Positions 1 to 9,216 of a stretch of DNA of 64,000 nucleotides are shown piece by piece. The position numbers were made by a program, and so were the translations under genes. Under the pieces are notes generated by a model. The model made no database searches. It was not told the origin of the DNA and was given only the letters and a program-made list of their open reading frames with translations. Position 1 is the stretch's first letter; every line of letters starts with the position of its first letter. This DNA is from an uncultured Bacteroides sp. (GTDB lineage Bacteria; Bacteroidota; Bacteroidia; Bacteroidales; Bacteroidaceae). The stretch covers positions 124,001-188,000 of the forward strand of contig NZ_CAUFUE010000002.1 of assembly GCF_959029255.1 (NCBI RefSeq), in the 5' to 3' direction.

Positions 1-770
1 TAAGCGCTCTCTTTATCCTGCATCAATTTATCAATCAACCGTGCGGCTTCATATCCGCCTTTCACTATATTCAGGCTCACGCTGGATAACGGCGGCTCGG
101 ACAAACTGCAAATAATCTCATCATTATCCACCCCTAATACAGAAATCTCTTCGGGAATATGAATACCCAGTACCCGGCAGACCTCCATTATCCTATTGCC
201 TTGCGTATCATCGCAAGCCATCAAAGCCACGGGATGCGGCAATGATTTAATCCAATCGGTCAAAGGCTCCGACTCATAATACCACAAGTTTTCCAAAGGT
301 TGTTTCTGATACTCAAAGAAACTGTTTCCAAAACCTTTCTCCGTAACCCGGTCACGAAAGCCCATGCAACGTTCTTCCGACCACACCACATCTTTGTAAC
401 CGTAGAATGCAAAATTCCTGAAACCTTTCTGCAAAAAGAAGTCGGCGGCCATCTGTCCGGTCAGTTCATATTTACTTGTGATATTGGGAATCACAGAGAA
501 GCGCGACTTGAAATCCTGCGCCAAAGCAACTATTCCGTTTTGACGAAACAGTTCCACTTCATCATCATCGTCAAACTGGGCTATGATGGCATCCGCTTCC
601 CACTTCTTCGCCCACTTCAGCACACCGGGTATGCCATAAGTCTGTTTATAGGAAGGAGGCATTCTGCATACCACCCAGGGGTCACGCCCCTTGGAGTACT
701 CCAGAATGCCTCTTAATAAGTTATGGGCAAATGCTTCTGTAAAATCAGTCAACAAGATTAACCTAATCAT
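1..770 (-). CDS. XylR-type AraC-family transcriptional regulator, 5' part (partial)
   Basis: Translating the minus strand from the ATG at 768-770 gives at least 256 codons without a stop, running off the left edge. The N-terminus (MIRLILLTDFTEAFAHNLL) followed by a region with ALMACDDTQGN and EISVLGVDNDE is the periplasmic-binding-protein-like sugar sensor fold of the LacI/XylR type. In Bacteroides XylR-like proteins this sensor is followed by a C-terminal AraC helix-turn-helix of about 100 residues, which would lie outside the window. The fold is seen; the missing DNA-binding half is inferred from the family. It sits 20 bp downstream of the restriction gene on the same strand, with no promoter recognised between them. 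It could be the regulator of the PUL at 3101-12381, whose susC promoter has 21-bp-spaced direct repeats of the kind AraC proteins bind. Confidence 0.8.
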   Translation of the reverse strand, partial: MIRLILLTDFTEAFAHNLLRGILEYSKGRDPWVVCRMPPSYKQTYGIPGVLKWAKKWEADAIIAQFDDDDEVELFRQNGIVALAQDFKSRFSVIPNITSKYELTGQMAADFFLQKGFRNFAFYGYKDVVWSEERCMGFRDRVTEKGFGNSFFEYQKQPLENLWYYESEPLTDWIKSLPHPVALMACDDTQGNRIMEVCRVLGIHIPEEISVLGVDNDEIICSLSEPPLSSVSLNIVKGGYEAARLIDKLMQDKESA

Positions 771-790
771 AATGCCCGCAAGATAATTAT

Positions 791-1876
791 TTATTTTACT
801 ATAAAAATGATATCAGCCAAACTAGTATAGATGTTTTTCTTAAACACAAAACGCACTTCCTTGAGTGAATTTTCATCAAAATTATCCAAATAGTTATTAA
901 TCTTTGGCTCTATCAATGAAAAAGAACGCTTCATTTTCCAAGATTGGTTCATATCCGTTGAATCAACAAGAATGACGAACAACCTATTTTCCGCTCCAAA
1001 TCGCATTTCTCCCTGGTTGGTATAAAGCCATGTCATAAGTTCCATAACATCAGTTTGCGCTTCGTTTACAACTTCCCGACGCTTATTCTTCAGTACATTA
1101 AGAATTTCCTCATGCCCCTGTTCCAATAACTTTTCCGAAAGAATATACATTTGTTGTGATTCCGTGAGAGAATTGTCTACCGTAATATGCACCTGTTTGG
1201 CCTGCTGTTTCAGCCAAGAAAGTTCTCTCTTACCAAGCTTAATCTTCAGTTTTTCCTCCATATATTGATTAGGGAAATATGTAACTTTTAGATCTACCGG
1301 ATTATTGTTTATGAAAAAATCAACACTTTTAATTTCTCCAACAGCAGAAATCACCTTATTATGACGTTTAAAAAGAGATTCGATGAGATATGAGGTCCAA
1401 TTGTTATACCAACTTGTCTGTACGTAATTCCATGCATTTTCTGAAATTTCAGTTTGCTTGCCCGCTAATTCTTCATAATTACTGATTACTTTTACATATC
1501 TGCTCACCAAATGTTTATCCAAAGAATTATTTTGGTCTCCACCCCAAGCGTAATATTGAATCTTATATAAGTCCTCTTTAAGTTTGTCTTCATCAATCCC
1601 CATTGCATCATACCAATTGTGGTTCTTCACTCGTAAGTAGCAGTCAAGCATCCGCATTGCATTGGGAAGGGTTTCCAACAATTCAAACAACTCAACATTT
1701 TGCGCCGCAATCTTAGTTGAAGCAAGCGCAAGATTGTTGTCCGCAAGGAATTGTCCTATTTGCTTGCTACGACATACAGCACGTGTTTTAAGCCACAGCA
1801 GTCCATTTTCATTGTGATTAAATGCAAATAGATTCTGCGTTCTGAATGCTTCATCCCATTTTTCAAAATTAGTCAT
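791..1876 (-). CDS. Putative type II restriction endonuclease (PD-(D/E)xK)
   Basis: This is a 361-residue protein if the ATG at 1876 is used. The reading frame opens further upstream, with a GTG at 1918 that would overlap the methyltransferase gene by 32 bp; the ATG is preferred because it starts 10 bp after the methyltransferase stop. I recognise no named family from the sequence. A stretch around residues 186-197 of this numbering (GEIKSVDFFIN then PVDLKVT) gives D-x8-D-L-K, compatible with a PD-(D/E)xK nuclease core, with a possible upstream Glu in LIESLF. Its position directly after a DNA adenine methyltransferase, on the same strand, is the main reason to call it the cognate endonuclease. 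The coding sequence is visibly more A+T-rich than the PUL next to it, as is usual for transferred restriction genes. Confidence 0.6.
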   Translation of the reverse strand: MTNFEKWDEAFRTQNLFAFNHNENGLLWLKTRAVCRSKQIGQFLADNNLALASTKIAAQNVELFELLETLPNAMRMLDCYLRVKNHNWYDAMGIDEDKLKEDLYKIQYYAWGGDQNNSLDKHLVSRYVKVISNYEELAGKQTEISENAWNYVQTSWYNNWTSYLIESLFKRHNKVISAVGEIKSVDFFINNNPVDLKVTYFPNQYMEEKLKIKLGKRELSWLKQQAKQVHITVDNSLTESQQMYILSEKLLEQGHEEILNVLKNKRREVVNEAQTDVMELMTWLYTNQGEMRFGAENRLFVILVDSTDMNQSWKMKRSFSLIEPKINNYLDNFDENSLKEVRFVFKKNIYTSLADIIFIVK

Positions 1877-1886
1877 TACATAAAGT

Positions 1887-2942
1887 TTATCTTGTTGTAC
1901 AAACCAAAAGTATCTCACTGCTCCCTGCTACACTACCTTTACCACCGCGACCTGCACCATACTTTTTCCTTTCAATACTGACTTTACGATAAGGTGTAAT
2001 CATATCGACCATAGTATCTATATCAGGATAACTTCGGTCATTATAGCTTACAAGCCACGTCGGGATACGTTGCGCACGTTCAAACATCAGCCGAAGATTA
2101 TTAATGGCTTCACTATTCTTGTCGAATCCACTAAAGCGTTTGGGTTCATAGCGTTTTGTTCCATTGACAAACTGTTTATCTTTCCAATATTCTACAAATG
2201 TTTCTGTTAGATGATAAAAGGATTGATAATCAGCATGACTATTGCAATAGGGGGGGTCAAAGTATACTAAATCAATACCTTCCAACCGAGGAAGCAAGTC
2301 TAAAATATTTTCATTATAACTAAGGTTTTCTTTCGTATTATCAAAAACCGCAGCATTGTATTCGGGGAGCAAATCTAAAAAGAGTTCTCTTAAGGGACGT
2401 ATCAAACTACGATTTCGCTTAATACGGGTCGAATCTGCCGCATAAACGAGTGCTTGCTTATGGGCAAAATGCCCCATAGTAACTTTACGAGTCATACTCC
2501 GACACATGACAGACAAAGCCAATGCACGTTTATAAGAATTATCCAAACGATGTATATTACTACGGAAACTATCCGCAAAGGCTGCTTCTTCAGGTACAAA
2601 GAACAAACCTGCAAACAACTTCTGCATTAGATTGAATTCCAGTGGATTGCTATTCTCTGAGAAAAGTATTTCTATATCTTCTTTTCCAAGTGTAAAATTG
2701 GAATTCTCAATCAACGCTTTTCCTATCTGATTATTGAAATTTAAGAAATCATTGGTAATAACTTTTTTGCCTAATTGCTTACACATATATGCCACCGACT
2801 GAGAACCGGCAAAGGCATCTAATATAACATTCGCCTTATCAGGTATGTATTGTGCAATCCATCCGCGATGAATATATTTTGCACCTAAATATTGAGGTTC
2901 AGGAAATTTATAATCTAGATATTTTGTTTCTATAAAAAGCAT
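1887..2942 (-). CDS. DNA N6-adenine methyltransferase, type II (D12/Dam class)
   Basis: This 351-residue protein transfers methyl from S-adenosylmethionine to adenine N6. The AdoMet-binding motif I is DAFAGSQS (residues 42-49) with an NDF acidic loop near 64, and the catalytic motif IV is DPPY at 229-232. The order motif I, then a recognition region of about 170 residues, then DPPY is that of alpha-class (Dam-like, D12) enzymes. The paired downstream gene is the probable endonuclease, so this is the protective half of a restriction-modification system. A promoter-like CAAAGTTA (reverse complement TAACTTTG) lies about 18 bp before the start. The recognition sequence cannot be read from the protein. 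An orphan regulatory methylase is less likely given the neighbour. Confidence 0.85.
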   Translation of the reverse strand: MLFIETKYLDYKFPEPQYLGAKYIHRGWIAQYIPDKANVILDAFAGSQSVAYMCKQLGKKVITNDFLNFNNQIGKALIENSNFTLGKEDIEILFSENSNPLEFNLMQKLFAGLFFVPEEAAFADSFRSNIHRLDNSYKRALALSVMCRSMTRKVTMGHFAHKQALVYAADSTRIKRNRSLIRPLRELFLDLLPEYNAAVFDNTKENLSYNENILDLLPRLEGIDLVYFDPPYCNSHADYQSFYHLTETFVEYWKDKQFVNGTKRYEPKRFSGFDKNSEAINNLRLMFERAQRIPTWLVSYNDRSYPDIDTMVDMITPYRKVSIERKKYGAGRGGKGSVAGSSEILLVCTTR

Positions 2943-2959
2943 AATTTTATTCTTTAGCG

Positions 2960-2986
2960 CAAAGTTAATAGTTTTCCACCAAACAA
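2960..2986 (-). promoter_or_regulatory. Promoter of the restriction-modification cassette
   Basis: Reading leftwards, TAACTTTG (2967-2960) fits the Bacteroides -7 box TAnnTTTG. A TTG at 2986-2984 lies 16 bp upstream, a little short of the usual 19-21. It sits about 18 bp before the methyltransferase start. Confidence 0.4.
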
Positions 2987-3013
2987 TAAAAGATTAATAG
3001 CATTTCTTCTTAT

Positions 3014-3051
3014 AGCAAAAAAGTCCGAAGAAGTTTTTGCACTTCTTCGGA
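3014..3051 (-). terminator. Rho-independent terminator of the PUL operon
   Basis: A perfect 11-bp stem (TCCGAAGAAGT at 3024-3034 and ACTTCTTCGGA at 3041-3051) encloses the 6-nt loop TTTTGC. On the minus strand it is followed by CTTTTTTGC. It lies about 50 bp after the stop of the GH2 gene, so it ends the SusC-SusD-GH2 operon and insulates the restriction cassette downstream. Confidence 0.85.
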
Positions 3052-3100
3052 TAAATAATCATATTTTGTGATGTAGGGTAGAATGATAACGACCGGAAAG

Positions 3101-5734
3101 CTAATTTCCGTCCCCCAAAGAAAGGCTCACCTTTTTCTCAGGCACATTCCAACCGGAAACTGTCAGAGTAAGAGGTTCAGCCTGTTCCACAGGTTGCGGA
3201 ATAAGACATTGCACGGTTCTTGTTTCGCCGGGCGCCAAAGACAGATAGTTGTCTTGCCAGAACACCGGAGTCAACAACTCACCCTTAGCATCTTTCAAAG
3301 AAAGACGTATAAAGAACGCCAGAGAAGAGGGAGCATTCGCTAACTTCACTTTAGCCAGCGTACCGTTATTTTCTTGCTTCAATGTTGCATCTACCGTACA
3401 ATCAGCCTGCGGCATCGACGCCAGTTTCTTGAAGTCGGCCGGGCGGGTTATCGGAGATTGATACCAGGAAGATTCAGCCCAGTCGTAAACGTCGTCAGTA
3501 GCAGACAAACAATAGAAATTATCAGTCAGGAGTTTCCCTTGCTCATCCGTCAGTTGCAACATCAGGAAAGTGTTGTCTTGCGGAACGGGAACTTTAAAAG
3601 CTTCTACTACCTCGTATGGATTCACATTCAGGTCTTTTGTTTCCTCCGCCAATAGTTTTCCGGTCAAATCATAAACCAGCATTTTCCCTTTCAGGAGTTG
3701 CGCATCCGCACCTTCATTTACCGCAAAGACAGCTTTCTTGCCGTAGTCGTAAATCAACTGCTGCGTCCGGTTCGCCTTCTTCACTGAATAATAAGCGGCG
3801 GTGGGCACCCGGTAATAGTCATACAATTGCCAGTAAAGGGAAGGCCACGCAGAATTCAGCATCCACTGCACAATACCCGTAGCTTGGGGAATATTGACAC
3901 GGAATGCCTCGAACATGGCGCGAGTACCTTCATAGTTCAGCAAATCGGCTTTAAGGAGATAGTCATTCAAATCTTTCGCTTCGCCATAACGGGCAGTGAT
4001 ATTCTCCGTCAGCACATCCAGATTGTTCATGGCAGTTGTAGAAGCGGTACAATGGTAGTTCCATGCTTCGTTCAACGGCCAGAGTTTATCTTCGGGAATC
4101 ATCTTGCGGATAGACTCTATAACCGGAAGTTGCGCACCGATACCCGTTTCAGTGTTGAAACCGAATGCTCCGCCCGGAGCCTCCTTGGCATACCAATAAG
4201 CGGGGGATACATATTCATAAGGCCCCGCCATTTTCATACCGGTAGGTCCACTGACTTCGCTGGTCATTTCCTTGGCAGCGGTAACCAAAGGACGGTCGTC
4301 TATTTTATCCAGACAGGATTTATAGCGCTTTTCAAGCTCAGGACGCGGCATCATATCGCTGCCAACAAACCAGGCTATGATGCCCGGATGATTGCGTAGC
4401 CAAAGTACCTGGTCGTTGAACGAACGGGCTATCAAATCCATATCTTTCTCCGACTTGATGCCACCATATTCGTCGCAAGGCGTACCGAGGTAGTTCTCCC
4501 ACTCCCAATGGCAACTCCAACCAACCAGTACCAACAAGCCATAGCGGTCGCACAAGTCATATACATTTTGTGAAGTCCCCCAGATATTCTCAAAGCGGAT
4601 GGAGTTCAAGTTCATATCCCGGACATATTGTACCTGAGTCTCATTGGTTTCAGGGGTATCGCGGAGGAAGATATCGTCCGTCCAGCCGGCGCTTCTTACC
4701 AAGACTTTCTTTCCGTTGAGCAGGAAACCGCGATAGCCTTGCTCCGTGAGGTAATCTTTGACTTCACGCACGCCGAAATCAACAGTCTCCCGGTCTGAAA
4801 CCCGGTTGTTTACCACAAACTGCAAATCCAGCTTATACATTTCGGGATTTCCCATATTGTGACACCACCAGAGACGAGGATTTTTCAGATGCAAAACATC
4901 CGCCTGTTCCGGCGTCACTTTTACCACACACGTTTCATGGGCAGCCAACGAAACCGGAATGCTGAAAACCTTTCCTTCCAATTCACCTTTCAATTCGCCG
5001 CAGACCGCTTTATCGGACTGGTTTGTCAATTCAGTTTCCACCGTCAACCAAGCCTCATCCAATGTCTCGGTATTCACTTTTGAGTGTACGGCGGAATGCT
5101 CCATGGCAACCTCATTGTTGGTAACCAACCGTACTTCCCGGAAAATTCCCATACTTTCATCCGCAGGGCGCGGGTTCCAGTCTACAAAACCGATATTCGG
5201 TTCTCCCGGCCGGGCACGATATACTTCTACCGCCAAAACATTCTTTTCCTGAACGGCATCGGTTACATCCAGCTTGAAACGCCGGAAAGAGCCATACAAC
5301 GAATCGCGACTGACTATCTGCTTGCCATTCAACCAAACATTTGCCGCATAGCTGATTCCATCGAACATCAACGCGGCATGTTGCCCTTCTTCGAGACGGG
5401 GCATCTCAAATTCTTTCCGATACCACCAGGTAGTATCAAAAAGAGACTTATCTATATTTTTGTAGTTGTCACCTTCCAAAGCATCGGAGTAGATGCCATT
5501 ACCGGTCAACACTCCCATTACTGTAGAAGGCACCACCGCATCATACCAGCCCTCTACCTCAGCTTGGGGCATAGAGAGCTGTTGCCCCGACAAGGCGGTC
5601 TTGGCAGAAGATTGTACTTTCCAGCCATCGGAGAGCAACAAGTCATCCGCCGACAAATCCCGGCTTTGGCAGGATACCAGCGCCATCCCGACACAGCCGC
5701 ACAAAGTCAACGATTTCATCAATTTACTTTTCAT
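3101..5734 (-). CDS. GH2 exo-beta-D-glucosaminidase-like lipoprotein
   Basis: This is an 877-residue glycoside hydrolase family 2 protein. A lipobox ending at Cys22 (ALVSC) predicts export and lipidation. A jelly-roll sugar-binding domain (about 35-205), an immunoglobulin-like domain, and a TIM barrel (about 335-640) follow in the family's usual order. The barrel has FVGSD at 456-460 and FNTETG at 526-531. Most GH2 enzymes have Asn-Glu at the first site. Exo-beta-D-glucosaminidases of the CsxA type instead use Asp469, after Ser, as acid and Glu541 as nucleophile, and Asp460/Glu529 here have nearly the same spacing. That points to beta-linked glucosamine or a related sugar rather than galactose. 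Plant-type endo-beta-mannosidases are close relatives, so the substrate remains an inference. It is the last gene of the PUL, 26 bp after the ROK kinase gene. Confidence 0.85.
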   Translation of the reverse strand: MKSKLMKSLTLCGCVGMALVSCQSRDLSADDLLLSDGWKVQSSAKTALSGQQLSMPQAEVEGWYDAVVPSTVMGVLTGNGIYSDALEGDNYKNIDKSLFDTTWWYRKEFEMPRLEEGQHAALMFDGISYAANVWLNGKQIVSRDSLYGSFRRFKLDVTDAVQEKNVLAVEVYRARPGEPNIGFVDWNPRPADESMGIFREVRLVTNNEVAMEHSAVHSKVNTETLDEAWLTVETELTNQSDKAVCGELKGELEGKVFSIPVSLAAHETCVVKVTPEQADVLHLKNPRLWWCHNMGNPEMYKLDLQFVVNNRVSDRETVDFGVREVKDYLTEQGYRGFLLNGKKVLVRSAGWTDDIFLRDTPETNETQVQYVRDMNLNSIRFENIWGTSQNVYDLCDRYGLLVLVGWSCHWEWENYLGTPCDEYGGIKSEKDMDLIARSFNDQVLWLRNHPGIIAWFVGSDMMPRPELEKRYKSCLDKIDDRPLVTAAKEMTSEVSGPTGMKMAGPYEYVSPAYWYAKEAPGGAFGFNTETGIGAQLPVIESIRKMIPEDKLWPLNEAWNYHCTASTTAMNNLDVLTENITARYGEAKDLNDYLLKADLLNYEGTRAMFEAFRVNIPQATGIVQWMLNSAWPSLYWQLYDYYRVPTAAYYSVKKANRTQQLIYDYGKKAVFAVNEGADAQLLKGKMLVYDLTGKLLAEETKDLNVNPYEVVEAFKVPVPQDNTFLMLQLTDEQGKLLTDNFYCLSATDDVYDWAESSWYQSPITRPADFKKLASMPQADCTVDATLKQENNGTLAKVKLANAPSSLAFFIRLSLKDAKGELLTPVFWQDNYLSLAPGETRTVQCLIPQPVEQAEPLTLTVSGWNVPEKKVSLSLGDGN

Positions 5735-5760
5735 ATTTCATATCTTTTACGTGTTAGTAT

Positions 5761-6600
5761 TTATTTTATCGTGTTATTCGCCAAAGCCGAAGCTCCCAGC
5801 AATGCAACATCTTCTACCCGTGAAACGATAATCTTTATCCGTTTCACCGTCTCCGTATATGGGAACGTAGACATAGCCTTCCACATAGAAGTTTCATAGA
5901 AAGCAAAAGCCGACGCTATACCTCCTCCCAGGATAATGGCCTCGGGATCGTAAGTGAACAAGATAGCCTTCATCAATTCTCCCAGATGAGCACCAAACTC
6001 ATTCCATATCTCCAGCGCATGCGCATCACCCGCAGCAGCCTTTGCAGCCACTTCTTTTCCGGTAGCGCCATGATAGCGCACAAAGAATCCGCTACTGCAA
6101 TAATGTTCAAAGTCATGGGCAAGATAAGGTAATGACCCTATCTCTCCGGCTCCCGTATTTTGCCCTCCGTACAGTTCATCATTGATAATGATGCCCGTAC
6201 CGACTCCTGTTCCGAGGGTTACGCCTACCACATTATGATAGGGCTGCCCCTCCCCAAATTGTTTCACTCCCAAGGAAAAACAGTTAGAGTCATTATTGAT
6301 GTACACCGGTACGGAAAAGCGCTCTTCAAGCCGACGCTTCAAAGGCACTTTCTTCCACGAAGGAATATTTACCACGTTATACACAATACCTTCTTTGGCA
6401 TCCACCACCGAAGGTACACCCACGCCAATGCCTTTCACTTCGGGACACATCATGCGTTCAATCAAACTTTCCAGGCAAAGCAATACTTCTTGCTCGGCAG
6501 CCCGGGAGGGACACGGAACTATTTCTTTCTTGACGATAAGCCCATCCTTTACCAGACCTGCCCTCATGTTAGTTCCACCTAAATCAATACCTATCTCCAT
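5761..6600 (-). CDS. ROK-family sugar kinase with degenerate zinc motif
   Basis: This 279-residue protein starts with the phosphate-binding motif IGIDLGGTNMRAG and has the GTGVGTG adenosine loop near 130-136. Asp104 in NNDSN is the usual catalytic base, so kinase chemistry looks intact. ROK proteins normally carry a zinc site GHx(9-11)CxCGx2GCxE. Here the region after GAGEIG (150-155) reads LAHDFEHYCSSGFF, so the histidines and one cysteine remain but the CxCG..GC pattern is gone. It also lacks the N-terminal helix-turn-helix of ROK repressors, so it should be a cytoplasmic kinase. Within the PUL it would phosphorylate the monosaccharide released by the GH2 enzyme; glucose, glucosamine or N-acetyl sugars are all possible. 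Confidence 0.85.
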   Translation of the reverse strand: MEIGIDLGGTNMRAGLVKDGLIVKKEIVPCPSRAAEQEVLLCLESLIERMMCPEVKGIGVGVPSVVDAKEGIVYNVVNIPSWKKVPLKRRLEERFSVPVYINNDSNCFSLGVKQFGEGQPYHNVVGVTLGTGVGTGIIINDELYGGQNTGAGEIGSLPYLAHDFEHYCSSGFFVRYHGATGKEVAAKAAAGDAHALEIWNEFGAHLGELMKAILFTYDPEAIILGGGIASAFAFYETSMWKAMSTFPYTETVKRIKIIVSRVEDVALLGASALANNTIK

Positions 6601-6690
6601 TTTATTAATTAATTTCAGGAAAAGTCCGGCAGAAGAACATCAAAAGGGGGGATTTCCTCTGCCTACACTTGTTTCCTTGTTGTGTTAAAG

Positions 6691-7509
6691 TTATTTTTTC
6701 CTAAAGCACCAGAAGGTGGCATCGCTCCATGCTTCCGCATCCGATGGATTCCAGCACAGCACCAATGCATCTTCCGTCAGTTCCAATATTTCAAAGGTCG
6801 TTATTTTTTCCGATTCATCATAAAAAGCATGCCCGCTCAACACAGATACACCGGTAAGTTTCAATTGTCCGATAGACCATTGTTCACCGTTATCCGGGTT
6901 CTTCTTGGTTACCGACATATCGAATGAGAATGTTCCTTTCTCCAAAACATTACCATCCGCATCCTTTTTTGTCAGGTTGGGACCTCCATCCAAGTCGAAA
7001 ACCAGTTCACAATCAGCTTCTTCCAAATCTTCCACAGGCATCACATCCCATGAAGGAGCAAATTCAGTCAGCCAACCGCCGGTGCCATAAACGGCATCAT
7101 CATAGCCCTCGAAATTCCATACCCAGGCCTTTCCCGAGATATCGGCTCCGGCAAACAAGTTCCACTCTTCCGCCACCGGATGATCTATTTGAGAGATTGT
7201 AACCTTACGTGTGGCAGTTACCACGCCCCCATCACAAAAGCCGGTAAATTTAATTGTCTGTTCGCCCATAAAAGGCAGAGCAACCGTAACCTTCTGTCGG
7301 GTAGAAATACCCGTTATATGATTCCAATAGCTCCCCACACCGGGTGTGTTGTTTATCATGACTATTTCATTACCTCCTTCAGTAGTTGCATGTACATCAA
7401 GCTTCAACGCGCTCTCATCTACGATGCCGCCCATCTCTTTGTTGTCCACTACCGGATCGCATGCCCCCAGCAGTAATACCGACAAGATTCCTATCGCTAT
7501 TTTTTTCAT
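6691..7509 (-). CDS. Surface glycan-binding-type lipoprotein of the PUL
   Basis: This is a 272-residue protein with a signal peptide and lipobox LLLGAC (Cys17), so it should be anchored in the outer membrane. The rest is beta-rich and shows no catalytic motif. An N-terminal domain (about 35-105) looks PKD/Ig-like, and the C-terminal part has repeated aromatic residues (WVWNFEG, YGTGGWL, TFWCF) typical of glycan-binding surfaces. It lies 21 bp after the SusD gene, in the slot where SusE/F-like binding proteins are normally found. I do not recognise a named family. The call as a binding protein rests on the lipobox, the absence of enzyme motifs and the gene order. Confidence 0.65.
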   Translation of the reverse strand: MKKIAIGILSVLLLGACDPVVDNKEMGGIVDESALKLDVHATTEGGNEIVMINNTPGVGSYWNHITGISTRQKVTVALPFMGEQTIKFTGFCDGGVVTATRKVTISQIDHPVAEEWNLFAGADISGKAWVWNFEGYDDAVYGTGGWLTEFAPSWDVMPVEDLEEADCELVFDLDGGPNLTKKDADGNVLEKGTFSFDMSVTKKNPDNGEQWSIGQLKLTGVSVLSGHAFYDESEKITTFEILELTEDALVLCWNPSDAEAWSDATFWCFRKK

Positions 7510-7530
7510 AATCCGAATGTTTTTAAGTCA

Positions 7531-9204
7531 TTAATTCATATTACTTTCATTTCCCCAACCCGGATTTTGTTCCAATACTCCGGCAGACAAGTCAATCTGT
7601 GTTTTAGGTAATGGCATCAGTCCTTTCGTCACTTCGAGACGCTGAGCTATATCACCCATATCCATGCGGGTTTCCATCATGTTATCCAACACCTTCACAC
7701 CATTTTGCATGCTCAGTACTTCACCGGCAATGCCCCAACGCAGAAGGTCATAGTAACGTAATCCTTCAAAAGCAAGTTCCCAATGGCGTTCATTGCGCAG
7801 GGCCTCGTCAGAATAAGGTACAGCTCCTAATCCCGCTCTTTCCCGGACACGGTTCAACGGACCGGCATCCTGCTTCAACTCAGCCGCCATCAGCAGCACA
7901 TCCGCAAAACGGATAATAACCAAATCCTGCGTATTATTCAGCTGGTAATCAGCGTCAATCTCCGGATAAAGAATACGGCTGTAATTCACGCTCTCACCAT
8001 CATTATTATAAGCATTGATAGCCATATACTTCTTCTGCCAATAGCCGGTTTCGTTCATCTGCTTGTCACATCCCCACACATAATCGGGCTGCTCCTTCTC
8101 CACACTCAGGATGGAAGCCTCACGACGAAGGTCTTTTGAAGGCCATTCTTCCCAAAACTTTGGGTTTACAGTACCTACTCCCCAACCAATACCGAAAGGA
8201 AAGATATCATCCAAACTTTCCGGTTCGCGAGGAGAAGAATACAGGCAAACTTCATTGTTGTACCAAGGGTTGTCCCAAGTGGCTTTTGAAGAATAACGAA
8301 TGGCAAATACGGTCTCCACGTTCGCACCTTCTTCACCTACCCATTCCAAATCATTCTCTTGCGCATATTTGTAATCTTTCTTGGTATAGACATTGCTATA
8401 AGGCCACAAATTTCTGAAATCGCCAACCAAATCATGCCCACTGTTGTTGATGCAATCATCCAGATAAGTAATGACATCCGTTTTAGATAAAGCGCCCTCC
8501 GGCAACGGCATACTTTCTTGCTTATAATAACCGGTATAAAAAAGATAGGCACGTGCCAGCAAAGCCTCGGCAGCCCACTTGGTACATCTTCCCAGCTCTG
8601 CATTATCGGCAGGATTATACTTGGTGGAAGGTAATTGTTCGATGGCGGTTTTCAGGTCGGATGCAATCAATGCATACAGTTCTTCGGCTGTGGCACGAGG
8701 ACTGTTTACCGGATCAACGCTAGTAATCAAAGGTACCGTTCCAAACAGCCGGCAGAGGTCAAAGTAGAAATAGGCACGCAAGAAATGCGTCTGTCCTTCA
8801 ATCTTCTTGCGTACATCTTCGTTTTCCCACACCATTGCATCCAATGAGCCAAGAAGCATATTGCAACGGTATATACCTCGGAAATCCTGCTTCCATACAT
8901 CAGCAAACATATTATCGTCCACTTTTTTCAGCCTGTCCACCGCGTGCATACGGCGGTCATCGGGTCCGCCACCGCCAAAACGGTCATCAGAAAGTATCTC
9001 CGAAGTCAGGAAAAAACTCTGCCCATCTTCTCCGGGGGTCATTTCACGAAGCAGCGCATAAATACCGGTCAATGCGGTTTCCGCATCCGCCGCAGTTTTA
9101 GGGAAATTGGAATTATCTTTCTTTGTCAGATTTTCAGTATCCAGAAAGTTCTCGCAGCCCGAAAGTAACAGGGCTATGATTGAATAGAACCATATTTTTT
9201 TCAT
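7531..9204 (-). CDS. SusD/RagB-family outer-membrane glycan-binding lipoprotein
   Basis: This is a 557-residue protein with lipobox LLLSGC (Cys17). Early residues ENFLDTE, the TPR-like segment with FLRAYFYFDLCRLFG, and the C-terminal NERHWELAFEGLRYYDLLRW are hallmark SusD/RagB signatures. It forms the lid of the TonB-dependent SusC channel and captures oligosaccharides at the cell surface. It lies 12 bp downstream of the SusC gene, and the length is normal for the family. The final line LEQNPGW followed by a short tail is the usual SusD end. Confidence 0.95.
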   Translation of the reverse strand: MKKIWFYSIIALLLSGCENFLDTENLTKKDNSNFPKTAADAETALTGIYALLREMTPGEDGQSFFLTSEILSDDRFGGGGPDDRRMHAVDRLKKVDDNMFADVWKQDFRGIYRCNMLLGSLDAMVWENEDVRKKIEGQTHFLRAYFYFDLCRLFGTVPLITSVDPVNSPRATAEELYALIASDLKTAIEQLPSTKYNPADNAELGRCTKWAAEALLARAYLFYTGYYKQESMPLPEGALSKTDVITYLDDCINNSGHDLVGDFRNLWPYSNVYTKKDYKYAQENDLEWVGEEGANVETVFAIRYSSKATWDNPWYNNEVCLYSSPREPESLDDIFPFGIGWGVGTVNPKFWEEWPSKDLRREASILSVEKEQPDYVWGCDKQMNETGYWQKKYMAINAYNNDGESVNYSRILYPEIDADYQLNNTQDLVIIRFADVLLMAAELKQDAGPLNRVRERAGLGAVPYSDEALRNERHWELAFEGLRYYDLLRWGIAGEVLSMQNGVKVLDNMMETRMDMGDIAQRLEVTKGLMPLPKTQIDLSAGVLEQNPGWGNESNMN

Positions 9205-9216
9205 AATACTCGTCTT

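Noticed and set aside
300..716. 138-codon plus-strand frame
   Set aside because: Antisense to the XylR-like sensor domain, which reads cleanly on the minus strand.
5084..5899. 271-codon open frame on the plus strand
   Set aside because: It runs across the GH2/ROK junction in antisense, with no start context and no motif; both real genes are well supported.
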